A DNA stretch of 64,000 nucleotides from Theristus sp. LFF4_11 (Eukaryota > Nematoda > Chromadorea > Monhysterida > Xyalidae), in assembly GCA_030248135.1 (NCBI GenBank), contig JASANC010002157.1:61233-125232 (forward strand). The letters are read 5' to 3'. Of this stretch, positions 24,191 through 36,900 are shown one piece after another. Position numbers and translations under genes: made by a program. How positions within the stretch are numbered: position 1 is the stretch's first letter; every line of letters starts with the position of its first letter. Below the pieces are notes generated by a model that saw nothing but the letters and a program-made list of their open reading frames with translations, made no database searches and was not told where the DNA came from.

Positions 24191-27100
24191 CATCTATTAT
24201 ACTAAGATAATAGTGGTGTCCGTTTGTTTGTTTGTTTGTATGTATCACTTTTTTGCAATTTGAATTGGCGCTCTTTTTTGCTATTTAAGGTAGCTAAGCT
24301 CAATCTCATTTTTTAAATATCAATGCCAATTATTTTCACAAAAAAGTCGCTCACTCTTCACTGCGAAGTCATCATGATACTCTTTGGTCATCCGCGACAG
24401 CGCGTCAAGATACGATTGACAAATAATGGCAACTGTTGCTGTTCAAAACTTGATGACCGAAAGCGCACTCTGCTTTCAAGACACTATTTTTCATTATCAT
24501 TTGGTTGAAAAGTTATTGCTTGAGAACTTTTTTCGAAAACATAAAAGTGTTGTAAAGTTATTGCTTCAGACTTTTTCAAAAACAGAAAAGTTTTATCTAA
24601 ACAAGTCAACTAAAAAATTAATTGCGAAATTAAATAAACGGGGTTTGTTAATGAAGTCCGCGATTAACTAAAAATCTGATTAGAAAGCAAGATGGCTTTC
24701 AAAGCGGTTATTTGGAAAAAAGAGAATTTTACCAAATTTGACGTTTTTCCAACACGCAGGTTTAAATAAAAATGTGTCAAATACAGAAACGCAAAAATGA
24801 AGCTGAATGACTATTTGAATGGGTGTTTGAAAAACGTTACTTTTTGGTTCCCCATTCATTTTCACTTTGCGAAAAGGTTTGGCTTCTATTTTGGGGACTG
24901 GGGTATATGTTAAGGTATAAAAACCGTGTTTTTTAAATGGGTATTTTTTTTAATTTTAACGTCACTTTTTTATATTTTTTTGTTTATTTTTTATAGTTTC
25001 ACTCAAAAAAAGGATTTGCTTAGAGCAGGGTAAACGGGTAAAAAAAATAACAGCAAAATTATAAACTTCGGGTTTTAAATTTGTTTTCAACACCGGGTTT
25101 AATTAGAAATCTGTCAATTTCGAAAACAAAAATTCAAAATTGCAATTACAAATTACATTCAAAAATGATTTTATAAAACGTTACTTTTTGTCGTTTCAAT
25201 TCAATTAACTTTTAAATCGCTTCACATATTTTTAACGGGAACAGCAATTGACCATTGGTGATTAAAAAAGATTGTTTTCAATTTCAAAACGGAATGCATT
25301 AAAGATTGTGTTCTTGATCAGAAGATTGTTTTTGATAATTTGAATGGTATCGCTTTACATATTTTTAACGGGAACAGCAATTGACCGTTGGTGATTAAAA
25401 AAGATTGTTTTCAATTTCAAAACGGAATGCAGTAAAGATTGTGTTCTTGATCAGAAGATTGTTTTTGATAATTTGACGGGAACGACTGAAGCAGCTCAAA
25501 ATCAAAATGCAATGCATTTTTGGCACGGTTCAAAAGGCCAAAATCCACGCAAAATTAATTGTATTTATCAGCTAACCGTGCCGTAGGCACGGGTCAATTG
25601 GCTAGTGATATTATATGGATCGAATGTGATGAGTTCCTCTTTAAAACCATCTCGTACTCGAGGTCATCAACGGCACTCTCAACGGCTTCCAAATCAGCGC
25701 CGACGAATTCAACCGTCAAGCAACCGGTCTACGAAATCACCTGGGCAAGATGGGCGACAAGCTCAAACTCAACTTGCACTGCGTGAGCGAGACGGCACTC
25801 AACTTCGTCGGGTATATGATGGTCACTCAACGGAAAAATCTGTTCCTGACGGCTGATCTTCTATCGCCCCTCGTGAAGGTCTGCGCACAGAAAAATACGC
25901 TATACCTTACCTCGGCGTTCAACGATTGAATCTCTGAGCGCAGCGCCACTGTGTTGTCAGAATCGGTCTCATTTGCTGGCATTGAAGTGGTCTGCAAGGA
26001 CACGAAAAAAGATGCAAAAAATGCGCATCCATATTCATACACGGACAAACGGTTGTCACGAGTGATAAAACCGGTTTCCTCATCCCCAGTCTTCACTTTC
26101 ATTTCAAAAAAAGCCAATCCGCTCAGCTAAAGTCTGACACTGACCTTTGGCAGCTCACTTGATTATTGAAAAAGGAGGGATGACATTTGTTTCTCTTTGA
26201 AAATCACGTAACAACGATCCATTCCAGAACAGAGGACGTGACAGCAGGTCTACAGAGCCACGTTATTCTCTCGTGTCCATCACCGGCGTGGTGCTCACCG
26301 ATTCGGCGGCCTCACGCCCGTCCGCATCATCGCCATCAGTATCACACTCGAACGGATTCAGGTTGACGCGCAGTGAACGGACACGATCCTGTCGCTCTAT
26401 TGAGTCACCATTTGCGTTCCGCTGTTGCACGATCACCAGTCGCAGCAACGGAGCAGCCGCGTTCACCAACGACTCGGCGTCCAGCGTCACCTTGTGCAAG
26501 GCGCTCAACGACGCCAGCAGACATTCGTTGGCGGCGCGCAGGCGTTTTGTTGCGACTGGCAGACGTTGCTCGATCGTCAGCTTTGCGGCGAACGCTGCGT
26601 GCACGTCTGGACGGGGCGAACGAACGAACAACAGTCAGGCAGAATCGTGTAACGGGGCATTCATGAACAGGTGCTTTGTGACACATAGCTAGTAAACCCT
26701 TGACAACTGCATTCATGAAACACCATTACTCATTAGCCCAAGCAGCAGTGACGCACCGCTATGCAAACTCTTTCAAGCATTCATGAAAAAACAGCGTCAG
26801 TGCTGGATTTGCGGCTGCAAATTCATGAATGCACCTTAAGTGACCGTAAGAGATGTATTCCTGAGCTTGGAACAGTAATCGCATAGCTTGCGTGAAATCT
26901 TCATGCGTCCGTTTCATAACTTGCACAACTTGATCACCTCTCCACGATTCAGCGAGGCTCGCCAATTGGCTTGCGAGCTCAGTCAGGCAATCAGCATTGT
27001 TTCCACCGTCGTCGTCAACAACTTGATTCGTAAACACCAGCGCCGCTTGTGAGAGATTCGGCAGAATAACGCTGAGTAGTCGAGTGATTTTGATTTTCCA

Positions 27101-30100
27101 GTTTTCGTTCGCCTCGATCAACGGAGGCGTGCACCATGCGGCAGAGCATTCTTCTTCGATGCTGGAAAAAAACAGGAAAAGCCCAAACTGATAGAAAATG
27201 ATTGGAAAAACGAGCGCGTTGACAAAAAAAAGTGTCGATGGAATCTCGACAGGTGCCTCTGTGCTTGCAACCGCGTGACTCCACGCCCCACGACTTTCAC
27301 GGAGCTCGCGGCTTGCCAGCCATGCAGCCGATATTACAGTTACCCACGCACTTGTCATCTCCATGATGTATAGTGCAGCAATAACAACAAAAAGAAACAA
27401 ACGAAAATTGCATTAGAACAAAGCAGACTATATTTGTTGAAAATGAAATACATGAAAACAACGACCGACCTCTCAGTGAAGATCGGCACCATTTTCTCGC
27501 ACAATTTTACAAAGCCCACAAACGTGTCCATGCAACAACTGAGTCTGTCATTGAGAATCTGCAAAATAGTACAGTGCAAGTTTTTTTCAGCAGTGCGATA
27601 AACAAACCGAATCCCGACGCACATCACGTCGTTTTTGTTCCTCCTCCTCCGTAGCAGTTGTTGTTGAATCGAGTAGATCTAAAGCTTCAGCGTCACTTTG
27701 CTGCAAGGCCAGCATTTGTTGGAAAAACTCCGAACACGCACTCGCGCAGCCGGTCAGCGCTGCGCAATACTGAAACAAGAAACGAACAATTTCTATTTCT
27801 CGCAAGACCGAAACGCAAAAAAAACCTTTTTTTCTGCCATTCGTATTATTGATTGATTGACTGAAAAACAAACAATGCCAAGCCAGGCAATTATTCAAGT
27901 TTTGCAGAGCTTTGAGAAAAAAGTCCAAAACAAGGTCTGATTGATTCAATTAGTGTGTTGATTGACGTTTCTTAATTCAATGCGTTCACTTGAGGTTTGT
28001 TACTCAAGTGGTCCAGGAGACGAGGGGCACATCACTGATGGAAGCCACCGTTCTTCTGCATTGGCTGCTGGCCGAAAGCCGAAATGCAGAGAACCAAAAT
28101 TTGTCATAAGTGTAATTTGGTTATCAGCGTATTTCGTGTTTCGTGCACACGACCGACCGTTTGATTGACGTCACTGATTGCTTGCATGCTCGCGTCCAAC
28201 GGGTACAACTGACTGCGTTCGCTCGTAAATCGCAACAGTCGCTCCATGTTCTTCGATATCGCCACGATCACTCGCTCGAATTCCACCCACAATTCGTCGG
28301 CTACAGAAAAAACGAAGAGCGGCGTCAACGAACGAACGAACAAAACAGCAATCAAGCAATGAATTTTCGCCCACGTTTGACGTCATGTGTTGGTGTGGCG
28401 ATCGAGTCAGTCACCGAGACGGAGGCACTGAGCGAGCTTGCCGATGCCGAGTGTTGGTCGCTGGAAAGAAAACCACGAAAACGTTTATAAAGCCATACAG
28501 TAACCAAAGAAAAAAAACCATTCAATCCACCCGACGCCGACGCCGTCGCACACTCCGTTCAGCGCCACGGACACCCGATTGCTCGTGTGCGCTTTCATTC
28601 GCGCGTTCTCTGCTTGCAGCTGCGCCAACTGCTGCCCCAGCAGCGTCATCTGACGTTCGTGCGCTTTCGCAATGTCGTGCAGCTAAACACGAAGAACGGT
28701 AACTTTGCATTTCATTACACTGTGTGAAGTGTGGCATAATGAGCGGTTGTTTGCTGCGGCTCACTGACAAAAGGGCCATTTGAAAACGAGAGCACAAAAC
28801 AGCGTTTCTATAGTTAGACCAAGTGTCACAGTTAGTTACACTTCAAGTGTTAGATGAGAAGAGCACGCGCTTATGGACATCTCTGACAATTCTGCACTGC
28901 ACATGGAATTCTTTCAGTAAACGGAACAGAATGCGACTAAACTACTCACCCGATTGTGCAACGTCTGGTTTTCGGCGACTTTTTGTTCGTAATCCTCAGT
29001 GAGCGCGTCAGCGTCAATCGACGCAACAGCGAAACGTGCAGACTGACTGCGTGGCATGTTTTGAGAGCTCTGCAAAATTTTCATCGCTCATCTATTCATT
29101 TTATCTTGCGGATTTATAACGCTGATAAAACGGCATGACCAGCATGCGATACCGGAGATGCAAAAATTGTTCAAACAAAATCAAATTTCTTCGCACACGC
29201 ATGCATATACAGTGGCGGCCAAAAGTGTTGGAACGCTGCGCGCGTGTGTGCTCTGTATTGTGCGCGTGTTGCATCAGCCGTACAAACGCTATTATAATAA
29301 CTTTAGGGCAACGTTGGGTTTTCGACACTTTTCGACCTAACGTTGCCCATAAATTCTTATAATAGCGTTTGTACGGCTGACGCAACACATGCGCGACACA
29401 GCACACACGCGCGCAGCGTTCCAACACTTTTGGCCGCCACTGTACGTGCTCGCGCTGACGTAATATCGAATGACAAAGCTGACTGCACTGTCCAGACTGG
29501 TACATTTCTTGGTAAACTGCCGTTACAGTGCATTCTAAAGTCAGTGCGACAACGTCAACAACCCCGAAAACGCGTCAAACAATGCCGCTAACAAGTTTCC
29601 ACTGGTTCAACTGTCGTTTTGACGGTGACGCCTTGGCGTGATTCTGCTGCGTGGTGTGCTCAATGTCGTTCTGTAGCTGTTGCACGCGTTTCACGAGTTG
29701 ATCATTTCGAAACGTCAAGCTTTCCACTTCAACCTCAAGTTTGCGACATCGGCGATCCGTCGCGTCGGCGGATTCCTGCGTTTGTTTCGATTCGAATTTT
29801 GTTTTATTTGATTGAGGATTTTCTCTTCTTTTCTTCTATCCTCCAAACTCCCGTCCCGTCTCCGTCCCAAACAGTCAAATGATAAATCGCAAACAAAATC
29901 CGAAAATAGTGTCGTCTTGTGCTGTCTGACGCTTGACACAAGTTGAAAAGTTGAAAGTGACTTTAGTGGCAACAGGGGCAACGACTTTTCAAAGCATTGC
30001 ACAACGACGACAGTAAACGACGTTCAGTATCGCAACGCAGTCGCATTGCACTGCAAACAAATCGAAGAAACAAAACCCGTGGCTGTCAAAATACCTGCAA

Positions 30101-30232
30101 CTGCACATTTCGCTCCTGCTCTTCGACGACGGCTTTCTTCAGCACCGAATTTTGCGAACGCAATTTTGCATATTCACCCGCCAATCGTTTGTACTTTGTG
30201 GCGATGTCAGCGCTTGACGAAACCGTGGACAT
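22748..30232 (-). CDS. PPP1R21: protein phosphatase 1 regulatory subunit 21 homologue (KLRAQ protein)
   Basis: Exons with firm borders: 30095-30232, 29593-29775, 28950-29069, 26845-27161, 26299-26606, 25911-25991, 23810-24091, 23347-23445 and 22748-22966. Middle exons near 28550-28683, 28397-28463, 28170-28303, 27620-27771 and 27468-27556 have less certain edges. The start ATG at 30232 opens a KLRAQ-like coiled coil (KYKRLAGEYAKLRSQNSVLKK), followed by SLTFRNDQLVKRVQQLQ. The conserved middle has RLRAANECLLASLSALHKVT. The C-terminal part has HYLNRLQQLMADVQ...HCQY and DELESTRRGYEQQLASLSDHL, ending in a basic tail. All match vertebrate PPP1R21 in order. The family works on endosomes in the FERRY and early-endosome maturation complex and binds PP1. 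Introns hold a foldback MITE, a CAT microsatellite, a Helitron and a mariner-like MITE. Confidence 0.92.
23636..23793. repeat. foldback MITE with CTCGATTATAGG-type ends, copy 2
   Basis: Inverted arms with AATCAGTTGATT and TGATCACGTG face GTGATCAGCAACCAATCAGC at the right. Same family as 16466-16643. It lies in a PPP1R21 intron close to a donor at 23808-23809. Confidence 0.55.
24127..24190. repeat. (ATC)n microsatellite
   Basis: About 21 uninterrupted ATC units in a PPP1R21 intron. They run directly up to the 5' terminus of the Helitron at 24193. Confidence 0.95.
24193..25605 (+). mobile_element. non-autonomous Helitron
   Basis: The 5' end is TCTATTATACTAAG after an A; TC-start and TATACTAAGATAATAG are typical of Helitrons. 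The 3' end is a GC hairpin CCGTGCC-gta-GGCACGG followed 12 bp later by CTAG and then T, so the element sits between A and T as Helitrons do, without a target duplication. It is 1413 bp long, AT-rich, and has no Rep or helicase frame. An internal block of about 145 bp is tandemly duplicated at 25212-25477. Confidence 0.85.
25212..25477. repeat. two-copy tandem duplication inside the Helitron
   Basis: A block containing ATATTTTTAACGGGAACAGC and TTCTTGATCAGAAGATTG occurs twice in direct orientation, with only a few substitutions. Confidence 0.85.
25645..25929 (+). other. orphan open frame opposite a PPP1R21 intron, possible exon or gene fragment
   Basis: A 94-codon stop-free frame has gene-like codon use (GTC ATC AAC GGC ...) and balanced composition, reading LVLEVINGTLNGFQISADEF at its start. 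It has no early Met; the first is after about 40 codons. A GT (GTGAAG|GTCTGC) at about 25879 could be a donor. The minus strand is closed by stops across it, so it is not PPP1R21. It starts 40 bp beyond the Helitron 3' end. I do not recognise the protein. It could be an exon of a nested gene, a captured fragment or a pseudogene. Confidence 0.4.
26607..26844. repeat. PPP1R21 intron built largely of hairpin-MITE arms
   Basis: The motif GCATTCATGAA occurs four times in both orientations (about 26660, 26710, 26779 and 26820). The last copy, ATTCATGAATGCACCTTAAG, ends at the intron's 5' splice site at 26843-26844. The arms match the hairpin MITE at 1782-1866. Confidence 0.5.
29210..29442. mobile_element. 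Tc1/mariner-type MITE, 233 bp
   Basis: Terminal inverted repeats CAGTGGCGGCCAAAAGTGTT and its complement are flanked by TA on both sides (29208-29209 and 29443-29444). The inverted repeat continues through CAGCCGTACAAACGC, making the element palindromic over nearly its whole length. It lies in PPP1R21 intron 2. Confidence 0.9.
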
Positions 30233-30924
30233 TTGTATGGAAGAGTATTCAAATTGATTTCGTGATCGTATCTGGCAATTAACGTGGGTGGATTTTTGAT
30301 TATTTGAACAAACAAACAGGGATTTTTGATTATTTGAACATTTTGGTTATTTTCTAAAGAGAAACAACTGAAAAAAAACGACCCATTATTCAATTACACG
30401 TCAAAATTGTCCTGTTTTACTGCTGAAAATGCAAAAAAAACACATAAAACAAATAACAACATGTTTGAAACACCTAGATATAACTTGCAAAAAATTTCAA
30501 CTGAAATAAATCCGGATTTTCCCCCAATCAATCAAACCCTAGTAGGGCCGGGGCGGGGGCGGGGCCGGGGGCCGTTTTTTGGGATGGTGGGTGAATTTGT
30601 CCAAAGCTTCATGTTGGATTCATAATTCTGCAAAATTCTGTGAATTGATCAACATTTCTGGTTCGCCTCTCCGTTAATTTATCCTCCAGACTTTGTGTCA
30701 CGGTCTGACTTTTGCAACACCCTTGAGTAAAACTCCTTACTTTTCAGACACTCCTCACTTTTATAGAACTGACCACAACCCCCCCCCCCCCGGAACAACT
30801 ATGGACCGGATCCATCTGATGTTCTGAAAATGGTCCAGCTGGGCATCGCTTTTCTGCTTCTTGTGCGATAAATTTTTCTTCAATTCAATTCAGTTTTTTT
30901 GACCAAAGAAATTGAGGAGGCGCG
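30233..30924. promoter_or_regulatory. shared upstream region of two divergent genes
   Basis: This 692-bp spacer separates the PPP1R21 start from the ankyrin-GH20 start, so it must hold both promoters unless 5' exons exist elsewhere. It contains transposon debris: an ACCCTAGT end near 30541, GC-rich GGGGCGGGGGCGGGG at 30548-30562, and a C12 run followed by GGAACAACTATGG at 30779-30805, the right end of the CATAGTTGTT family. Confidence 0.5.
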
Positions 30925-33900
30925 ATGACTGCGTCCAAGGAAATTGATGCAAATGGTGACAACCCGCAAGTTTTACTGCGTAAATGCATTGAAGATGGAC
31001 GTGTTGATGTGCTGCGCTCGTTGCTGTCAAAAATTGGTACGTTGTCAAAAACTTGTGGTCATACAGTTCCGTTGAGTTCTTTTGTGAAATGACTGTTTGG
31101 CAGGCGGGCGCGCAAACGTCTTCTTCGCGATAGTTTTTTTCGGTTTCTGTGATCCGACTGAGGCAAATTTTGCGTGAAGATTTCCGAGACTGAAGGACAC
31201 CGATTCTGACTGTCAACAACACATCATTTCCATTCGGTGGTTTTCACCATATTTCAGCAAAATGTGCATGTTTTTGCATTGAATCACAGAAAGTCGCAGC
31301 GACTTCGCGTGCATCGCCGACGCGCCCGACGTCACGAGCGCCGGCACGTTGCTGCATCTGGCCTGCACCACGCACAACGCCGACGCCGTGCGCGCGCTGC
31401 TCTCGGCCGGTCTGCTTCTGTCTGGTTTTGTTGTCGCTTTCATCTCGGGAATCTCACGCTGTTTTTACAGTTTTAAACTTGATTAAGGTGCATGGTGAAA
31501 ATTTGTTGATTGCAGAATTCACACACAGCATAAACCTGCGCCTGCACTCATAGACGAATAATGAAAAGCGGTCTACACTTAAAACAGGAATTTTGTGTTC
31601 TCATGAACTTTTCAACGTCGTCTGATGTCCGCTCAGGTGTGAACCCGTGCGTTCAGAACGATGCGAACCAAACCGCATTGCAGTTGGTGGCCAACGACGA
31701 ACGCATCCGGGCTGTGTTCCACCAGGAGCTGCTACACTGCATCGCACAGAGCAAGTGTGTCCAGCGTTTCCTGCTCAGTGACCATGGGCTGTTTGAAGCC
31801 AACTACTGTGCTGTTCTGAATTCGCCTCGTCTTAAACATTTTTTGATGGATCAATTTTTCCCTAATACTATTTACATCACCATTCGTGTCGCGACGTTAT
31901 TGGCTTGCATTGAATGAGAAAAGTGAACTCAAGTGATTGATAAAAAGGGGAATGCACTTTATAAGACAACTGCAGGCTAGCGCGAGTGTGTCAGCTGTTG
32001 TCGGCCGGTGTGACGATTGACGCGGTGGACAGCGACGCGACACGCAACACGGCGCTCCACTGGGCGGCCTCGTATGCCACCGACGATGTTGTACGGTCAG
32101 TATTGTTATTCGTTGTGTGTTGTTGCTGTTGAATGATTGGATGTGCAAACGTTCGGCGGGCTGCTAATCAGCATGCCAGCATTCTTGCTTGTTGCTTTTG
32201 GATGTTGATTGAATAATATTTGCAATCTTAACAATATTGCTCACCGGCTGACATAGTCACAGCTTTTGCTTGCGCCAGTCACAGACCGCTTTTCGTGGTT
32301 CCGAACTTTTGAAAGTCCTGATATTGTCGATGCAGTGCAATTGTAAGTGTGACAGAAACGAAGTGCAAGTAATTCAGCAATTCTTGTTGGTCTGCTTCAA
32401 GAGTGACACATTATCACACGGCTCTTCTGCCACTGATGCGGGCGGAAATGCAGAGCGAAGCTTGCATATAGAAAGGAAATTTGCGTGGTCAAGATTTTCA
32501 TTGGGTTAGGACGGTGTGATTACGACAGGACCGATAACAAACTGATTGTTCATCACAGATAATCACAGGTTACATAGCTAATATAATTACATGTAATTAT
32601 TGTGGATTTATTCAAACGTGTCCGGACTAAAATGACGTCATTTGCTTTAAAAACGCCCGTTTATCAAAGTACAGGCACTAAAATGTCAGTTTGATGTGAC
32701 TGATTTGACATTCACCATTTGTTTACGGGAAGAAATCGGCGAAAGGGAAAGTCTGGTTTGCAGTGAACGACAAGCGCATGTTTGGCGGCACATGGCGTCA
32801 TTTCAGTGGGACACGTTTAAAAAATCGGTCATAGCTGACCGGCCAAAGAATAATGACACAGTTATCGTTGTTGCCAACTGTATCATGCAGCTTTGCTGTC
32901 TTGTGTCGCAGGATGCTGTGCGCGGGCGGCGCGAACGTGAACGCGCAGAACGAGCGCGGTGAGACGCCGTTGCACGACGCCATTAGTCGTGGCGATGCGG
33001 CGATCACCAGACGCCTGTTGCAGTCCGGTGCCGATGCGACGCTGCAGAACAGTGCCGGCGTCGACTGCTTCACGTTGGCCGGACGAAAGCAGCCGCATCT
33101 GCTGCAGTTGCTCAGTGTGTCCAGGTGAGCGGACAGCGGCACCACACTCGGTGCACGTTCACATAGGCTTCGTAAAAACGTTTTTTAAACGGCCCGAAAA
33201 AACGGCTCAATTTTCGTTTTAAAGCCGTTTTATGTCCCAATTTTTCCCAGCACCCAAAATTGTCCAGAAGTTGCCCCCTCCAATTAAGAATCAGAAATAC
33301 AGTCGAAATTAGCATCTGAAGCTTCAAGAAAAGTAACTGTTTCACATATGCATCTTGATGAACAAAGACACCGGCAAACATGCGTGCACTGTCTATGGTG
33401 CACAATATCACCATCGGACTGGATGTGTTCGCTGTGTGCCGCTGAAAATACCGCTTGGAAACGCCGTGCCTTTCGGCGCTCTGTTTTCTGCTCAAAACAG
33501 ATGATTCTCAACCTATTTTTTCTGTTCATTTTCAGTGTTCAGCAGCGGTTGCAGCGAGCGGAAAGCGTCGAGTCTGAGTTGGACCGTTCGTCCATTGCGT
33601 CGTTTGATGCGCGCAGCGTGCTGAACAGCAGCATCGACGGATACGGTCGGTGGCATTTGCTGAAATCGAATTTGAAAGCTGAAAATCGAATTTATTTAAA
33701 GGCAGTTTTTTACCATTGTTAAACATTACAACGTGCACCGTACCGTCTGCAGACATAAACGTAATGAATGAAAGTGCGGCCAAAGCAGTCAGCGCCAATA
33801 AATCAGCCGACCTTATCTTCATCTCAATATGCAATTTTGTGTGCCCAAATTGCGTCGATGTGTCATGTTTTGCTGTTCGCTGTGGTCGTTTGATTGTTGT

Positions 33901-36900
33901 ATTTGCTCGTTGAGTCGTTCCGAACCACAAAAATTGCAGCGGCCGCGTACAAGCCGGATCGATCGTTGCTGCGCGCCGGCACGGTGCAGGTGGCCGAATG
34001 GACCGACTGGCTTTGGCCACAGCCGAATGTCGTGCAACTCGCCGACGACGCCGCGGCGTTCGCGATGCCAAAGGATTACAAACTCAAGGTGAGCCTTGAA
34101 ACCACTTTACCACCAAACAAAACATTTTTTGGCAAAAAAAACAGAATTGAGCAAAATCAATTTTGCATTAAAAAATCAAACGTGGCGATCGTGAATGTGC
34201 CGTTGCAGGTGTATTTCGAGCGACTGAGCGAGCGAGACCCTCGTGAAATGATGCAAGTGATCAGTTTGTGCGCGCCGTTGTTGGCCGGACGCCATCTCAC
34301 CATTGAATATCAGCGCTGGTCTGTCTTTGCGAGTTACTTTTTTTGTCATCGGAAAAATGTGCAATTGGAAATTTTGCCATTCGAATCTCAGGTGCTGGTT
34401 GGCTGCATTGTTTATCTGATCAGTTTTTTCAAGTAATAAAATTCTGAAAGTTGAAAAGCAGTGAATTATCTGATTGCCAAAGTGCCAGAAATCAGCTCAA
34501 ATATGGTTTTTTTATTGTGGTCCCGAGACTCAATGCGTGCAGCACAGATAAGAACAGATAGGAATTCAAAATTGACAAAAGTGATCCGAGTCGCCAAAGT
34601 AAGGCCGAGTCACTTTGGCGATTTTGAATTGCCACATAAAAAGTGAGACCAGTTTCCTTTCACGTCTGCAATCCGATTGGGTCGCAGAACCGAAAAAAAT
34701 TGACAATACCCGAATAAAAACGAACGCGCCTGCGGCCAGGTTCGACGACGACGTCGCGCGATCGCCCGTCGAAGGCGCCGTCGTCTGCGGCGTCTACGCG
34801 GCTGCGTTTCGTGGCGCGCAGGCGTACCGATTGGACATTCGACCGAGACGCATCACGCTGTGCGCGGCCGATTTAGACGGACTCCGGAATGCGTGGTTCA
34901 CGTTGACGCAGGTCTGTTGAAACGCACGTTCATGCAATGATTCGGATGTGCGGCTTGTGCGGCCACAGCCGGAATGCTTTGGTGATGCCATGAAATGTCA
35001 ACGTCAACCGTAAAGTGCATGTTTGAAAACCGTGAACTTTTACTTCCATGTTTTGAAGCTATTGTTCGTTCAGTCAGACACAATCAAACACATTACGGTG
35101 ATTCCGCTGCCAAGCGGTGCCAGCGAATGTTTGGAGTGTGCGTGTGTTTGCAAGTTTCCAGATGAGCCAATGCTTACAGCGTGATTGTTTGCGAACAGAT
35201 CGTCCGTGCGCACCCATGCCCGTGCCCACCGTCGTATCCGGTCGTGTTGACGCCGCAGGCAGCCGGCTCCTTTGAGCACGCCGTTTCCTCGCCGGCATCG
35301 ATGCTCGACCAGCAGCAGCAGCGTGCGTTGTCACTTTCAACCGGGGGGGACACTGTTTGGTTGTAGGACTGAAATTGAATGAAACAAGAAGTTGGTGCAA
35401 CCGCTAATGACCACTGAATAGATTTTTTTTATTTTTTTTATGACATGTCGTTGTTTCATACTATTGGCAGCGGTGGGGCAAAGCAGATCGGTTTTGTGAG
35501 GAAAATGCACGGGTTTGATAAATTGTATAAAGGCCTGTTTATACCAGACTTACACAGACGTGCAGTACGTCGACGTGAGCTATAAACCAGCCGTAACTGT
35601 GCTCAAGTGCGCATTCATGCACGACACCGCAGGCATGCGCGCCACGTCGCCACCGGCAGCCGTGACGACGGCGTCAACGAGCAAAACGGACGACACAGCC
35701 GATCAGTGGGCGTTGCCGTGCGTGCACGTGCGCGACCGGCCGGACACGCAGATGCGAGCGCTGTTCGTCGACTTCACCGGCTGTCGTGTGTTCACGGTGG
35801 ACACGCTCTGCGCCATCGTCACGCGCCTCTGCCTCTGTAAACTCAGTCATCTGTTCGTGCACTTCGAGGTGACTGGAACATGCACGCCCCTGAAGGCGGA
35901 AACACCATTTACGGTATGGCCGGTTAAACATGGCAGCTTTTTTCAGGGTGCAAGGAGCGCGCGAATTTTGAATGAAAGAAAAAAGACGTTCAGAAACCCA
36001 ATTGTGTGCTAAATTTGACGCGTTTTTTTTAACTAATGGATTATCCGCGCTCTTCTTTTTATTTTTTATCCCTTCTACACATGATTAAGAATTACGTTGG
36101 CTTTTTTTGAAAAAGACAACTCCTAGTCTGCGGCTGATCTCGCCTTGATGGACTGCCTCATTTATTCGGCCATACCGTAGTTTTTCGTCCGTACGCACAA
36201 ACGTCGTTCTAAATCCCGTGCTCAAACTAATCGTGTCCGTAATGCATTAAGATAGCACACACGACACGATTTCTAAATCGCGTGGCCATTTTTTACGTGT
36301 CGTGTCCGTGCGTACGCACAAAAAACTAATTGCTAAACGCACCTTGAAAGTGTTCTCGCTCAATTATGCATTGTTGTTGTGTTCGGTGTTGCTGTTTTTT
36401 TCAACATCGTGCGCACCTATGTTGCCGACACGCGTGCACTCGTGACTGTCACAAACCAGCACACAGGCACGGCACGCGTGCTCGTGCTAACTCGCATGCT
36501 GCCGTGCCTGTGCGCTGGTTTGTGTCAGTGCATCAGTTGACCATCGAATTCAGGTGTCATACAGGCTGTTCCATCTACCCAACATCAAAAAAATCACAAC
36601 GAGACTGTGTTTTTCTCCCTCATACCCCGTACTACTAGTTGGCGAACACAGAAATGAAACGTTTTTGCGAACAATTGCAAACAGCCATGGCGATTTGCGT
36701 TGAACAAATCATGGTATGGCGATTGCAACAAGCAGCTCAATCACAACGGTGGCCACACGCACAGGTGCGCGCGAGCGACCGCTTCTCGCTCGCCTACACC
36801 GGCCGCGACGTGTTCCACCTGCAGCGCGTGTGCGCCGACCTGCGCGTGCAGCTGGTGCCGTCGCTCGATCTCAACTCGTCCTACGTCGACGTGCACCTGG

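Noticed and set aside
23801..24193. Poly-Met N-terminus on the PPP1R21 exon at 23810-24091
   Set aside because: It comes from the ATC microsatellite read through the acceptor; homology and the CAG acceptor at 24092-24094 place the exon start at 24091.
35083..35190. Extra exon SDTIKHITVIPLPSG in the ankyrin-GH20 gene
   Set aside because: It has a possible acceptor, but joining it breaks the frame into the exon at 35199, whereas skipping it keeps phase throughout.
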